A stretch of DNA of 64,000 nucleotides from Myxococcales bacterium (GTDB lineage: Bacteria > Myxococcota_A > Polyangia > Polyangiales > Ga0077539), in the NCBI GenBank assembly GCA_016792845.1, contig JAEUKH010000029.1, positions 62,001 to 126,000 on the forward strand. The letters run 5' to 3'. Shown here piece by piece: positions 26,218 through 34,466 of the stretch. Position numbers and translations under genes: made by a program. Under the pieces are notes generated by a model. That model was not told the origin of the DNA. It did no database searches and worked only from the letters and a program-made list of their open reading frames with translations. The stretch's first letter is position 1, and the number at the start of each line of letters is the position of its first letter.

Positions 26218-27819
26218 TCAGACGCACTGACTCCGGATGCACTGGAGGCCGCCGCAGACCCGCCCGCAGCGCCCGCAGTTGGCGTTGTCGGTGGTGGTGT
26301 CGACGCAGGTGTTGTTGCAGGCGATGAGCCCGGTTCGGCAGCCCGTGCAGGTGCCCGTCGCGCAGATCTGGTTGAAGCTGCACTGTCGCCCGCAGACCCC
26401 GCAGTTTGCGTGGTCTTCGAGCAGGTTGACGCAGCGCCCGTTGCAGGCCGTCGCGAAGGTCGTGCACTGGAGGCAGACGCCCGCCGAGCAGGTCGCGCGG
26501 TTGCAGACCGTGCCGCACGCGCCGCAGTTGATGTTGTCAGAGCGGGGGTCGACGCAGGTCTGATTGCAGACGATGTTGGGCGCGTTGCAGCTCTGACAGG
26601 TGCCGTTTGCGCAGACCTGCCCAGAGGGGCAACGCGCGTCGCAGCGGCCGCAGTGATTGGGGTCGCGGGCGGTGTCGACGCAGGCGAGGCCGCCGGTGGT
26701 CTGGCAGGCCGTTTGGTCGTTCGTGCAGCGCGGCGCGCACACGCCGCTGCTGCAATTGCGGGTGCCGTTCTGCACCTCGGGGCAGGCCCGCCCGCACGCG
26801 CCGCAGTGATCGGGGTTGCTCGCGAGGTTGGCGCAGACGCCGTTGCAGTCGGTCTCGCCCGTGCTGCACGCGCTGACGCAGCTGCCGTTCGAGCAGCGCT
26901 GGTTGCCGCCGCAGCTGTTGCCGCATCGGCCGCAGTGGCTGGCCGAGGTGAGGAGGTTGACCTCGCAGCCGTCTTCTGAGCGCGCGTTGCAGTCGCCGAA
27001 GTTCTGCGCGCAGGTGAGGGCGCAGGCGCCGCCGTTGCACACGGGGGCGCTGTTGGGCCCTGAGGCGCAGGCGTTGCCGCAGCGGGCGCAGTGGTTGACG
27101 TTCGACAAGACCGAGATCTCGCAGCCGTTGCGCGCGATCTGATCGCAGTCGCGAAAGCCGCTGTTGCATTGCGTGAGCCGGCACTGCCCGCCCTCGCAGC
27201 GGCTGCTGGCAGACTGGAGCGCGCAGGTGACCCCGCAGCCGCCGCAGTTGCCGTCGCTGGTGTTGATGTCGGTCTCGCAGCCGTTGCGCGGGTCGCCGTC
27301 GCAGTTCTCAAAGCCAGGGTTGCAGACGCTGATCGTGCAGGCCCCCGCCGCGCAGGCCGGCGCCGCGTTCGCGACCGCGCAGCGGTTGCCGCAGGCTCCG
27401 CAGTGTTGCGGGCTCGTCTGCACGTTGATGCACTGCCCCGCGCAGCGTTGCTCGCCGGTGGGGCACTGCGAGGCGGTGTCCGTGACGATGGTGTCCGTGA
27501 CGACGGTGTCTGTGACGACGGTGTCTGTGACGACGGTGTCCGTGACGACGGTGTCCGTGACGACGGTGTCCGTGACGACGGTGTCGGCGAACGCATCGAG
27601 GGGCGCGTCGAAGCCTGCATCGAAGCCCGCGTCGGAGCCGACATCGGGGGCTACGTCGGGGGCGAAGCCCGTGTCGGGCGCAGGCCGCTCGGCGTCGTCA
27701 GGGCCCGCCGTCGCGTCGCGACCGGTGACCGTGAACGAAGCGAAATCGCTGAGCACCGAGCAGCCCCCAGAGAGCGCGCCGAGGGCGATAAGAATGCAGC
27801 TTGCGCGGAGGTCAAACAT
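26218..27819 (-). CDS. Large Cys-rich repeat lipoprotein
   Basis: This 533-residue lipoprotein has lipobox Ser-Gly-Gly-Cys (Cys20), an acidic linker with seven TVVTD-type units (about 80-115) and roughly ten Cys-rich modules with the core Cys-Gly-x-Cys-Gly-x-x-Cys, each about 35-40 residues and often preceded by His-Cys-Gly or Asn-Cys-Gly. The expected structure is a rigid disulphide rod exposed on the cell surface. Such repeats are typical of Myxococcota and often mis-annotated. A TAAGAT at 27836-27841 (minus strand) sits 16 nt before the start and could be its -10 element. Confidence 0.9.
   Translation of the reverse strand: MFDLRASCILIALGALSGGCSVLSDFASFTVTGRDATAGPDDAERPAPDTGFAPDVAPDVGSDAGFDAGFDAPLDAFADTVVTDTVVTDTVVTDTVVTDTVVTDTVVTDTIVTDTASQCPTGEQRCAGQCINVQTSPQHCGACGNRCAVANAAPACAAGACTISVCNPGFENCDGDPRNGCETDINTSDGNCGGCGVTCALQSASSRCEGGQCRLTQCNSGFRDCDQIARNGCEISVLSNVNHCARCGNACASGPNSAPVCNGGACALTCAQNFGDCNARSEDGCEVNLLTSASHCGRCGNSCGGNQRCSNGSCVSACSTGETDCNGVCANLASNPDHCGACGRACPEVQNGTRNCSSGVCAPRCTNDQTACQTTGGLACVDTARDPNHCGRCDARCPSGQVCANGTCQSCNAPNIVCNQTCVDPRSDNINCGACGTVCNRATCSAGVCLQCTTFATACNGRCVNLLEDHANCGVCGRQCSFNQICATGTCTGCRTGLIACNNTCVDTTTDNANCGRCGRVCGGLQCIRSQCV
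27476..27585. repeat. 15-bp tandem repeat encoding TVVTD
   Basis: Seven near-identical units of gtgtccgtgacgacg lie in frame in the linker of the Cys-rich lipoprotein. Units differ only by a c/t change and one a for c, so copy number is likely variable between strains. Confidence 0.9.
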
Positions 27820-27850
27820 CGGGACGATGCCCGCGATCTTACGTCAGACT

Positions 27851-27868
27851 CGCCCCCGTGTGGGGGCG
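27851..27868 (-). terminator. Candidate argG terminator hairpin
   Basis: CGCCCCC and GGGGGCG form a perfect 7-bp stem with a GTGT loop, beginning 8 nt after the argG stop on the minus strand. No T tract follows, so it could be a Rho-assisted or mRNA-protecting hairpin rather than a classical terminator. Confidence 0.4.
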
Positions 27869-27875
27869 GCGTCGC

Positions 27876-29219
27876 TCACTCTTCGCCCGACAAGAGGCCG
27901 CGGAGGCTTGTGCCAGAACTTGCACCGAGGGCGCGCACCGCGTCGAGGTGGTGCAAGAGCAGCGCGCGGTTGTCGGTGACCGGGAGGTTCTGAAGTTCGA
28001 GCGCGCCGATGCGGTCTTCGGGGGTGAACATGGCGTCTTCGACGCGCTCCATCGAGAGCTTCTCAGGGCCGTAGGCCATGTACTCGGCGCGGGTCGCGAG
28101 GAGCGAGTAGTCTTCGCCGCGGCGCAGCTCGACCGTGACCTCGCCGGTGACGGCGGGGGCGATCCAGCGGGTGAGGGCGTCTTTCAAGAGCAGCGCCTCG
28201 GGGTCGTACCACTTGCCCTCGTAGAGCAGCCGCCCGAGGCGACGCCCGAGGGTGAAGTAGAGGTCGAGGGTGTTCTCGTTGTGGATGGCCGAGAGCAGGC
28301 GCTCGTAGCCGATGTGCAAGAGGGCCATGCCCGGGGCCTCGTACACGCCGCGCGATTTGGCTTCGATCACGCGGTTTTCGATCTGGTCGCTCATGCCGAG
28401 GCCGTGGCGCCCGCCGATCTTGTTGGCCTCGATGAAGAGGGCCAGGAGCGAGTCGAAGCGCTGGCCGTTGAGGCTCACCGGGATGCCCTTCTCGAAGCCG
28501 AGGGTGATCTCTTCGGGGGCGATGGGGGTCGCGGCGTCCCAGAAGCGGACGCCCATGATGGGGGCCACGATCTTGACGTTCTTGTCGAGGAATTCGAGGT
28601 CTTTGGCCTCGTGCGTGGCGCCGAGGAGGTTCGAGTCGGTCGAGTACGCCTTCTCGGTGCCCATCTTGTACGGCAGGCCCACCGCGTTGAGGTACTCGCT
28701 CATCTCTTTGCGGCCGCCGAGCTCGGCCACGAACTTCGGGTCGAGCCAGGGCTTGTAGATCTTCAGCTCAGGGTTGGCGAGGATGCCGTACCGATAGAAG
28801 CGCTGAATGTCGTTGCCCTTGTGGGTCGAGCCGTCGCCGAACACGTTGACGCCGTCGGTCTTCATCGCGCGCACGATGCCGACGGTGGTCACCACGCGGC
28901 CGAGGGGCGTGGTGTTGAAGTACTTGCGACCCGCCGACGAGAGGTGAAACGCGCCGCACTGGATGGCCACAAGGGCCTCGCGCACGAGCGCGTCGCGGCA
29001 GTCGATGAGCTTGGCCTCGACCGCGCCGTGGGTGATCGCCGACGGCGGAATGTCAGCCGGGTTGGCCTCGTCGGGTTGCGCCAGATCTGCCGTGTACGCG
29101 TGGACCTTCATCCCGTTGCGGGTCATCCATGCGACGGCGCAGCGGGTGTCGAGACCGCCTGAGTATGCGATACCAACGTGGGTGCCCGCCGGCGGCAGGG
29201 CGCGGTAGATTCGGCTCAT
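27876..29219 (-). CDS. argG: Argininosuccinate synthase
   Basis: This enzyme joins citrulline and aspartate with ATP in arginine synthesis. The 447-residue length equals Escherichia coli ArgG and differs from the roughly 400-residue type found in many bacteria. The N-terminal PP-loop is AYSGGLDT (19-26). Other family segments are [23 protein letters not shown] and EGxxVSLNG-like sequence. It diverges from the tandem-vWA gene and is not in a visible arg cluster. A stable hairpin follows its stop. Confidence 0.97.
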   Translation of the reverse strand: MSRIYRALPPAGTHVGIAYSGGLDTRCAVAWMTRNGMKVHAYTADLAQPDEANPADIPPSAITHGAVEAKLIDCRDALVREALVAIQCGAFHLSSAGRKYFNTTPLGRVVTTVGIVRAMKTDGVNVFGDGSTHKGNDIQRFYRYGILANPELKIYKPWLDPKFVAELGGRKEMSEYLNAVGLPYKMGTEKAYSTDSNLLGATHEAKDLEFLDKNVKIVAPIMGVRFWDAATPIAPEEITLGFEKGIPVSLNGQRFDSLLALFIEANKIGGRHGLGMSDQIENRVIEAKSRGVYEAPGMALLHIGYERLLSAIHNENTLDLYFTLGRRLGRLLYEGKWYDPEALLLKDALTRWIAPAVTGEVTVELRRGEDYSLLATRAEYMAYGPEKLSMERVEDAMFTPEDRIGALELQNLPVTDNRALLLHHLDAVRALGASSGTSLRGLLSGEE

Positions 29220-29342
29220 GAGCGCGGGCCACTAGCACACCCCTCACCCCCGATGGAAGGGGAGGCCCCGCCCCAAAGGCGTCGCGGCAAGTCTGCGGCG
29301 CCGTGCTACATCGTCGGGCGCAAGCCAGAGGTGGTCGTTGAG

Positions 29343-32120
29343 GTGCGGGTGAAGAAGCGTCGACGGGTGTGGCCTGAGGCCCTCGCTGCGGCCGCGCTGA
29401 CGGCGCTGCTGGCGCTGTGGTTCAGGCGCTTTCTGAGCGCGCACGGGGCGCCCTGGTTGGTGCCCGTCGAGGGGCAACGTTGGGCCCACCTCGTGCCCGA
29501 GGCCCTTCGGCGCGAGCTCACCCTGGTCGCGCCCGAGGCGCTCTACGGGCTCTGCCTCGTGCCGTGGTTCGTCGTCTGGTCGCGGCACAGCCTCGCAGAC
29601 CTGGCCTGGCCGCAGCGGGCCCTCTCGCTGCTCACGCGGGTGCTTCTGTTCGGGTGTGTCTTGCTCGCCCTCGCGCGGCCCACGAGCACCGTTGAGAGCC
29701 GGCGGGTGTGCACGGTCTTCGTGGTCGACGTGAGCGCGTCGATCGGCGACGAGGCGCTCGCGCGCTTTCACCAGCGGGTCGAGGCGGCGGTGCAGCGCCG
29801 CGGCGACAACCTCGTGCGGGTGGTGACCTTCGCCCGCGAGGCTCAAGCGCTCACGCTCCGCGAGGGGCCCGACGGCGTGTTGCGGGTGCCGCCCTTCGCG
29901 CGCCCCCGAGAGGGCACCACGAGCGACCTGGCGGGGGCCCTGGCGCTGTCGTACGGGCTCTTCCCGCCGGGGGTCTTGCGCCGCGTGGTCTTGCTCTCAG
30001 ACGGGGTTCAGACCGAGGGCGACGTGCTCGGCGAGGCGAGCCGCGCGGCCCGCTTCGGGGTGAAGGTCTCGACCGTGGCGGCCCGCGGGGCGGTGCCCGC
30101 CGAGGTGGCCGTGCGGAGCCTCCGTCTGCCCGACCGCATTCGCGTCAACGAGCCCTTCGAGGTGCGGGCGACGGTGTTCGCGAGCCGCCCGACCCGGGTG
30201 CAAACGACGCTCATGCAGGGCAACGCCGTCAACGGCCTCGATCCGGGCCGCGGCGTCTCGCTCGACGCGGGCGAGCGCGAGCTCACGTTTCGCTCGGTGG
30301 TGCGCGTGCCCGGCGACGTGACCTACGCCCTCAGGGTGACGCCCGAGGCGGGGGGCGATCGCTTCGCGCAGAACAATCGGTATGTGACCACGGCCACGGT
30401 GCCAGGGCGACCGACGGTGCTCTATGTCGAGGGCGACCCGGCCCGGGGGCAGTGGTTCCGGGCGGCGCTGGCGGGCGGCGATTTTGAGGTCGAGAGCCGG
30501 GGGGCGAGGGAGTTTCCGCAGAGCCTGGCCGAGCTCGAGCGCTTTGATTTCGTGGTGCTCTCCGACGTCGCCGCGGAAGACGTCTCGGCGGGGTCTCAGG
30601 CCGCCCTCGGGCGCTACCTCCGCGAGCTCGGCGGGGGCTTCTTGATGGCCGGCGGCGCGCGCGGCTTCGGCCTCGGCGGCTGGAGCGGCACCGAGGTCGA
30701 GCGCCTCTTGCCCCTTCGCATGGAGTCGCAGCGTCGCCGCGACGAGCCCTCGCTCGCCCTCTGCCTGGTGATCGACCACTCGGGCTCGATGCAGGGCACG
30801 CCCCTCGTGCTGGCGCAGAGCGCGGCCCTCGCGACGGCCCGCGCGCTCGGGCCCGATGACGTCATCGAGGTGATCACGTTTGACGTCCAGCCCGACCGGG
30901 TGGTGCGGATGCAGTCGGCGCGAAACCGCGTGCGCATCGAGAACGAGCTGCGGCGCATCCGACCGGGCGGCGGCACGGCCATCTTCCCCGCCCTCGACGC
31001 GGCCCATCAAGACCTCGCCCTGACCCGCGCGACCACGCGGCATGTCATTCTTCTCACCGACGGACAGGGGCAGCCCGACGAGCCCGCGCGGCTGCGCGTG
31101 CTGGCCGACGCCATGGCCGCCGACGGCGTCACCGTCTCGACCGTGGGACTCGGCCCGAGCGTCGACCGCGAGCTGCTAGAGACCCTCGCGCACCGCGGTC
31201 ACGGCCGGAGCTATTTCACCGCCGAGGCGAACAACCTTCCGCAGATTTTTTTGCGCGAGACCAACCTCGTGGCCCGCTCGGCGGCGGTCGAAGACCCGGT
31301 CGAAGCGCGGGTGGTGACCCCCGTCGGGTTCGTGCGCGAGGCCGGCGGGGCGATGCCGCTCCTCTACGGCTACGTCAGCACGCGGGCGAAGCCTGAGCCG
31401 GCCCAACGCATCCTCGACACCGACACCGGCGAGCCGCTCATGGCCCGCTGGCGCGTCGGCCTCGGGTGGAGCCTCGCGTGGACGAGCGACCTCAAAAACC
31501 GCTGGGCCGTCGAGTGGATCCGCTGGCCGCGCTGGGCCGCCTTCTGGAGCCAGCTGGTGCGCGAACACATGCGGAGCCGACAGCGCCACGACCTCGCCAT
31601 GCGCGCCGAAATGGTGGGCGCTTCGCTCAGGGTGGCGGTCGACGCCATCACCCCCGACGACCGCTTCGACAACACCCTCACGAGCGAGATGACCGTCCGC
31701 GACGCCGAGGGGCGCGCGGTGGCCGAGCGCGTCGCGATGCGGGTCGTGGCCCCGGGGCGCTACGAGGCCGAGCTGCCATCGCTGCCGTACGGCGCCTTTC
31801 GGGTGAGCGCGGTGCACCGCCGCGATGGCAGTGTGGTGGCCCAAAGCGAGACCCGGGTCTCAAACCCCTACCCCGCAGAGTATCAAGCGTTGGCGCCCGA
31901 CCTGGAGACCCTCTCGGCCTTGGCCGCGGCCACCCGAGGGGTTGTCGATCCGAGCGACGCCCAGCTCTTTGACCCGGGGGCCGAGCGGGTGAGGGCGCGG
32001 CAGCCCGTGTGGCGCTACCCGCTCTTCGGAGCCCTGGCGCTGCTGCTCGTCGACCTCGTGTGGCGGCGGGTTCGGGTGTTTGATCGCGGCTTCGCGTCGC
32101 GGCCGCGGCGGGGTGTGTAG
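29343..32120 (+). CDS. Membrane protein with two vWA domains and a GATase1-like domain
   Basis: From a GTG at 29343 the product has about 925 residues; GTG 29331 or an ATG at 29253 are alternatives. Three N-terminal hydrophobic segments precede a first vWA domain with MIDAS-like DVSAS (about 129-133). A beta domain and a glutamine-amidotransferase-like fold follow (GGGFLMAGG at about 430-438, no catalytic Cys triad seen). A second vWA domain has DHSGS (about 478-482) and LTDGQG. A last membrane helix lies near the C-terminus. The layout resembles large BatA-like or planctomycete YfbK/GATase proteins of unknown function. It diverges from argG. Confidence 0.88.
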   Translation: MRVKKRRRVWPEALAAAALTALLALWFRRFLSAHGAPWLVPVEGQRWAHLVPEALRRELTLVAPEALYGLCLVPWFVVWSRHSLADLAWPQRALSLLTRVLLFGCVLLALARPTSTVESRRVCTVFVVDVSASIGDEALARFHQRVEAAVQRRGDNLVRVVTFAREAQALTLREGPDGVLRVPPFARPREGTTSDLAGALALSYGLFPPGVLRRVVLLSDGVQTEGDVLGEASRAARFGVKVSTVAARGAVPAEVAVRSLRLPDRIRVNEPFEVRATVFASRPTRVQTTLMQGNAVNGLDPGRGVSLDAGERELTFRSVVRVPGDVTYALRVTPEAGGDRFAQNNRYVTTATVPGRPTVLYVEGDPARGQWFRAALAGGDFEVESRGAREFPQSLAELERFDFVVLSDVAAEDVSAGSQAALGRYLRELGGGFLMAGGARGFGLGGWSGTEVERLLPLRMESQRRRDEPSLALCLVIDHSGSMQGTPLVLAQSAALATARALGPDDVIEVITFDVQPDRVVRMQSARNRVRIENELRRIRPGGGTAIFPALDAAHQDLALTRATTRHVILLTDGQGQPDEPARLRVLADAMAADGVTVSTVGLGPSVDRELLETLAHRGHGRSYFTAEANNLPQIFLRETNLVARSAAVEDPVEARVVTPVGFVREAGGAMPLLYGYVSTRAKPEPAQRILDTDTGEPLMARWRVGLGWSLAWTSDLKNRWAVEWIRWPRWAAFWSQLVREHMRSRQRHDLAMRAEMVGASLRVAVDAITPDDRFDNTLTSEMTVRDAEGRAVAERVAMRVVAPGRYEAELPSLPYGAFRVSAVHRRDGSVVAQSETRVSNPYPAEYQALAPDLETLSALAAATRGVVDPSDAQLFDPGAERVRARQPVWRYPLFGALALLLVDLVWRRVRVFDRGFASRPRRGV

Positions 32121-32125
32121 AGCGG

Positions 32126-32155
32126 TTGCGTTCTGCTTCGAGAAGGGCGTAGCTT
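32126..32155 (+). promoter_or_regulatory. Candidate sigma-70-type promoter before the biotinyl-domain gene
   Basis: TTGCGT (32126-32131) and TAGCTT (32150-32155) are spaced by 18 bp, with the ATG 11 nt after the -10, implying a very short leader. Both hexamers deviate from consensus. Confidence 0.4.
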
Positions 32156-32166
32156 CGGCGCCCATC

Positions 32167-32385
32167 ATGGCAGCCAAGGTCATCGTCGCGCACATCACGG
32201 GCACCGTTTGGAAGATTGAAGTCAAGGTCGGCGACGCGGTGTCGTCGGGCGACGTCGTGTCGATCCTTGAGTCAATGAAGATGGAGATGCCGGTCGAGAG
32301 CGAGTTCGACGGCACGGTGGCCGAGCTCCATGTGGCCGAGGGTCAGGCGGTGGCCGAGGGGGCCCCGCTCATGACGCTGTCTTGA
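32167..32385 (+). CDS. Stand-alone biotinyl (biotin/lipoyl attachment) domain protein
   Basis: A 72-residue protein consisting only of a biotinyl domain. The hairpin residue is Lys38 in ESMKME, matching the (A/S)MKM biotinylation site used by BirA-type ligases. Such proteins (BCCP-like, or gamma subunits of decarboxylases and acyl-CoA carboxylases) carry CO2 between partner subunits; no carboxylase or transferase gene is adjacent. The longer frame upstream overlaps the vWA gene and is rejected. murI starts 6 bp downstream. Confidence 0.92.
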   Translation: MAAKVIVAHITGTVWKIEVKVGDAVSSGDVVSILESMKMEMPVESEFDGTVAELHVAEGQAVAEGAPLMTLS

Positions 32386-32391
32386 GCCGCG

Positions 32392-33213
32392 ATGCGCGCG
32401 CGATTGCCCATCGGGGTGTTCGACTCGGGCCTCGGGGGCCTCACCGTCGCACGGCAGATTCGTCGGCTCCTGCCTGAAGAAGACATTCTCTACCTCGGCG
32501 ACACCGCGCGGGTGCCCTACGGGGCGCGGTCGGTGCGCACCATCGTGCGGTACTCGCGCAACTGCGCGCGCAAGCTCGTCGAGCGCGGGGTCAAGATGCT
32601 CGTGGTGGCGTGCAACACCGTGAGCGCCGTGGCCCTCGATGACCTCAGGGCCGAGCTCGACCTGCCGGTGCTCGGGGTGATCGAGCCGGGGGCGAGCGCC
32701 GCCGTGGCCGCGTCGCGCACGCACCGCATCGGGGTGCTGGCCACCGCGGGCACCATCGCGTCGGGGGCGTATCCGCGGGCCGTGGCGTCGCGGTCGACGC
32801 GGGCCGAGGTGGTGGGGCGGGCGGCGCCGTTGCTGGTTCCGTTGGTCGAAGAGGGGTGGGTCGAGGGGGAGGTGCCGACCCTCGCGGCCGAGCGCTATGT
32901 CAGCCCCCTCGCGGCCCACGACGTCGACGTGGTGGTGCTCGGGTGCACCCACTACCCGGTGCTGCGCCCGACCCTTGAGGCCGTGGTCGCGCGGGTGCTC
33001 GGCGCTGCCGCCCGAGTGGTCGACTCGGGCGAGGCCACCGCGACCGAGCTGGCCGCGTTTCTCGCCGCCCGCGCGATGCAACACCCCCGCACCGGCAGCG
33101 GCGTGATGGGCGAGATGAAGATGATGGTCACCGACCGGCCGCAGAGCTTCGCCGAGGTGGCCTCGCGCTTCCTCGGGCACCCGGTCGATGAGGTCGAGCT
33201 GGTCGATCTGTAA
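32392..33213 (+). CDS. murI: Glutamate racemase
   Basis: MurI makes D-glutamate for peptidoglycan. The 273-residue protein has GVFDSGLGGLTV (8-19), the first catalytic Cys in VVACNT (Cys74) and the second in LGCTHYP (Cys185), both required. Asp11 and Ser12 lie in the substrate loop as usual. It probably shares a transcript with the biotinyl-domain gene. Confidence 0.97.
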   Translation: MRARLPIGVFDSGLGGLTVARQIRRLLPEEDILYLGDTARVPYGARSVRTIVRYSRNCARKLVERGVKMLVVACNTVSAVALDDLRAELDLPVLGVIEPGASAAVAASRTHRIGVLATAGTIASGAYPRAVASRSTRAEVVGRAAPLLVPLVEEGWVEGEVPTLAAERYVSPLAAHDVDVVVLGCTHYPVLRPTLEAVVARVLGAAARVVDSGEATATELAAFLAARAMQHPRTGSGVMGEMKMMVTDRPQSFAEVASRFLGHPVDEVELVDL

Positions 33214-33295
33214 CCCGGTCTGGATTGTAATGTCTTGAGATCGCAACACTTTTGGGTGATGCGACGCGGGCCCTCTGGGGTCGTCGAAAGCGCGC

Positions 33296-33301
33296 TACAC
33301 T
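33296..33301 (+). promoter_or_regulatory. Candidate -10 element TACACT
   Basis: TACACT lies 13 nt before the ATG at 33315, a spacing that would give a very short leader. No convincing -35 was found. Confidence 0.35.
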
Positions 33302-33314
33302 CTGCGCCTGGGCG

Positions 33315-34466
33315 ATGGGTTTCAGAGACGATCGCGAGGCCGCACATCTGCGGGCCGACGCATTGGAGCGAGAGCTGGCCGCGACCCGGGCCGAGCTTGA
33401 CGCGTTGAAGCAGGGCGAGGCGCCGAAGCGCCCGCGGCTTCGTCACGGGTACTACGGTGTGCTCGCGGGGGCGCTTTGCGCAGTGGCCGGGGTCGGGGCC
33501 TTTGTGGTCTCGCGGCGGGCTGAGGAGGCCCGAATGCACGCGGCGCTCGAAGAAGCCGAGGCGCAACGACAGCGCGCGCGGGTCGAAGATGAAGCCGCGC
33601 GTGCGAGAGAGGTTGAAGTCGCGGAGCAGCGTGCGGCGCTCGATCACGCGCGACGCGAGGTCGAGCGTGCGCCGCGGGTGCCGGTGCACCTCGAAACGTT
33701 CACCTGGCAGGGGTGGGTGGTTCAGAGCGCGGTCGCGGGGCTCGCGCCCGAGACGCCGTGCCAGATGCGCGGGAGCGTGGTGTTGAACGACGCCGGCGAC
33801 GCGCGGCTTCAGGCCATGCGCATCGCGTGCGGTGAGACGGTGGTCTACGACGCGGCCCAAGACGCTGGGCCGAACCCGATTCCGGTGGGGCTCCGAGAGG
33901 GCCCGGGCACGGCGCCTGAGCGGCATCGGTACATGCTGCGCCTCGCGGAAGAGGCCGCGGCTCAAGCCGGAGGCCGCGCGCGGCTCGACGTCTCGACGCT
34001 GCAACACCGGGTGCGGGTGACGCGGCTGCGCCCCGACGAGGCGATCACCGAGCTGCACGTCGACGACGTGAGCGCGCTGCGCGAAGGCCCCGCCCTCAAC
34101 CTCGGTCGCGTCGCGCGGAGCCCCGATTTTGAAGACCCGGTGACGCGCCGCGCCCGGGTGACCGCGGTGGTCGGGCGCGCTCCCGTCGCGCGCGGCGCCC
34201 AGTGCCATTTCGCAGCCCGTGCGGTGTGGGAGTACCCTGAGAATTGCAGGCTCGCCCTGCGCTGCGGCGGCACCTGGCTCTACGGCGCGGGGGAGGCCGG
34301 GTACCTCACCTGCGAGGTGCGCAACGGCGTCGCGGTGGGCGCGCGCGATGACAGCCCGAGCGCCGAGGGCGGCGACCCGCGGGTGCTGTGGTCAGGGGCG
34401 CGGGTGACGGTGAGCGATTTCACCGCCGCCGGTGCGTGGTCGGTCACCCTCGCGCTCGCGCCCTAA
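33315..34466 (+). CDS. Hypothetical membrane-anchored coiled-coil protein
   Basis: From ATG 33315 the product has 383 residues. A short N-terminal coiled coil (about 8-35) and a basic stretch precede one membrane helix (about 47-65), then a long Ala/Glu/Arg coiled coil (70-125) and a 250-residue periplasmic region with four or more Cys. The last domain has two related parts (PCQMRGSVVLND... and QCHFAARAVWEYPENC...), which look like repeated beta modules. No family recognised. The stop overlaps by 4 bp with the convergent DUF2723 gene. Confidence 0.8.
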   Translation: MGFRDDREAAHLRADALERELAATRAELDALKQGEAPKRPRLRHGYYGVLAGALCAVAGVGAFVVSRRAEEARMHAALEEAEAQRQRARVEDEAARAREVEVAEQRAALDHARREVERAPRVPVHLETFTWQGWVVQSAVAGLAPETPCQMRGSVVLNDAGDARLQAMRIACGETVVYDAAQDAGPNPIPVGLREGPGTAPERHRYMLRLAEEAAAQAGGRARLDVSTLQHRVRVTRLRPDEAITELHVDDVSALREGPALNLGRVARSPDFEDPVTRRARVTAVVGRAPVARGAQCHFAARAVWEYPENCRLALRCGGTWLYGAGEAGYLTCEVRNGVAVGARDDSPSAEGGDPRVLWSGARVTVSDFTAAGAWSVTLALAP

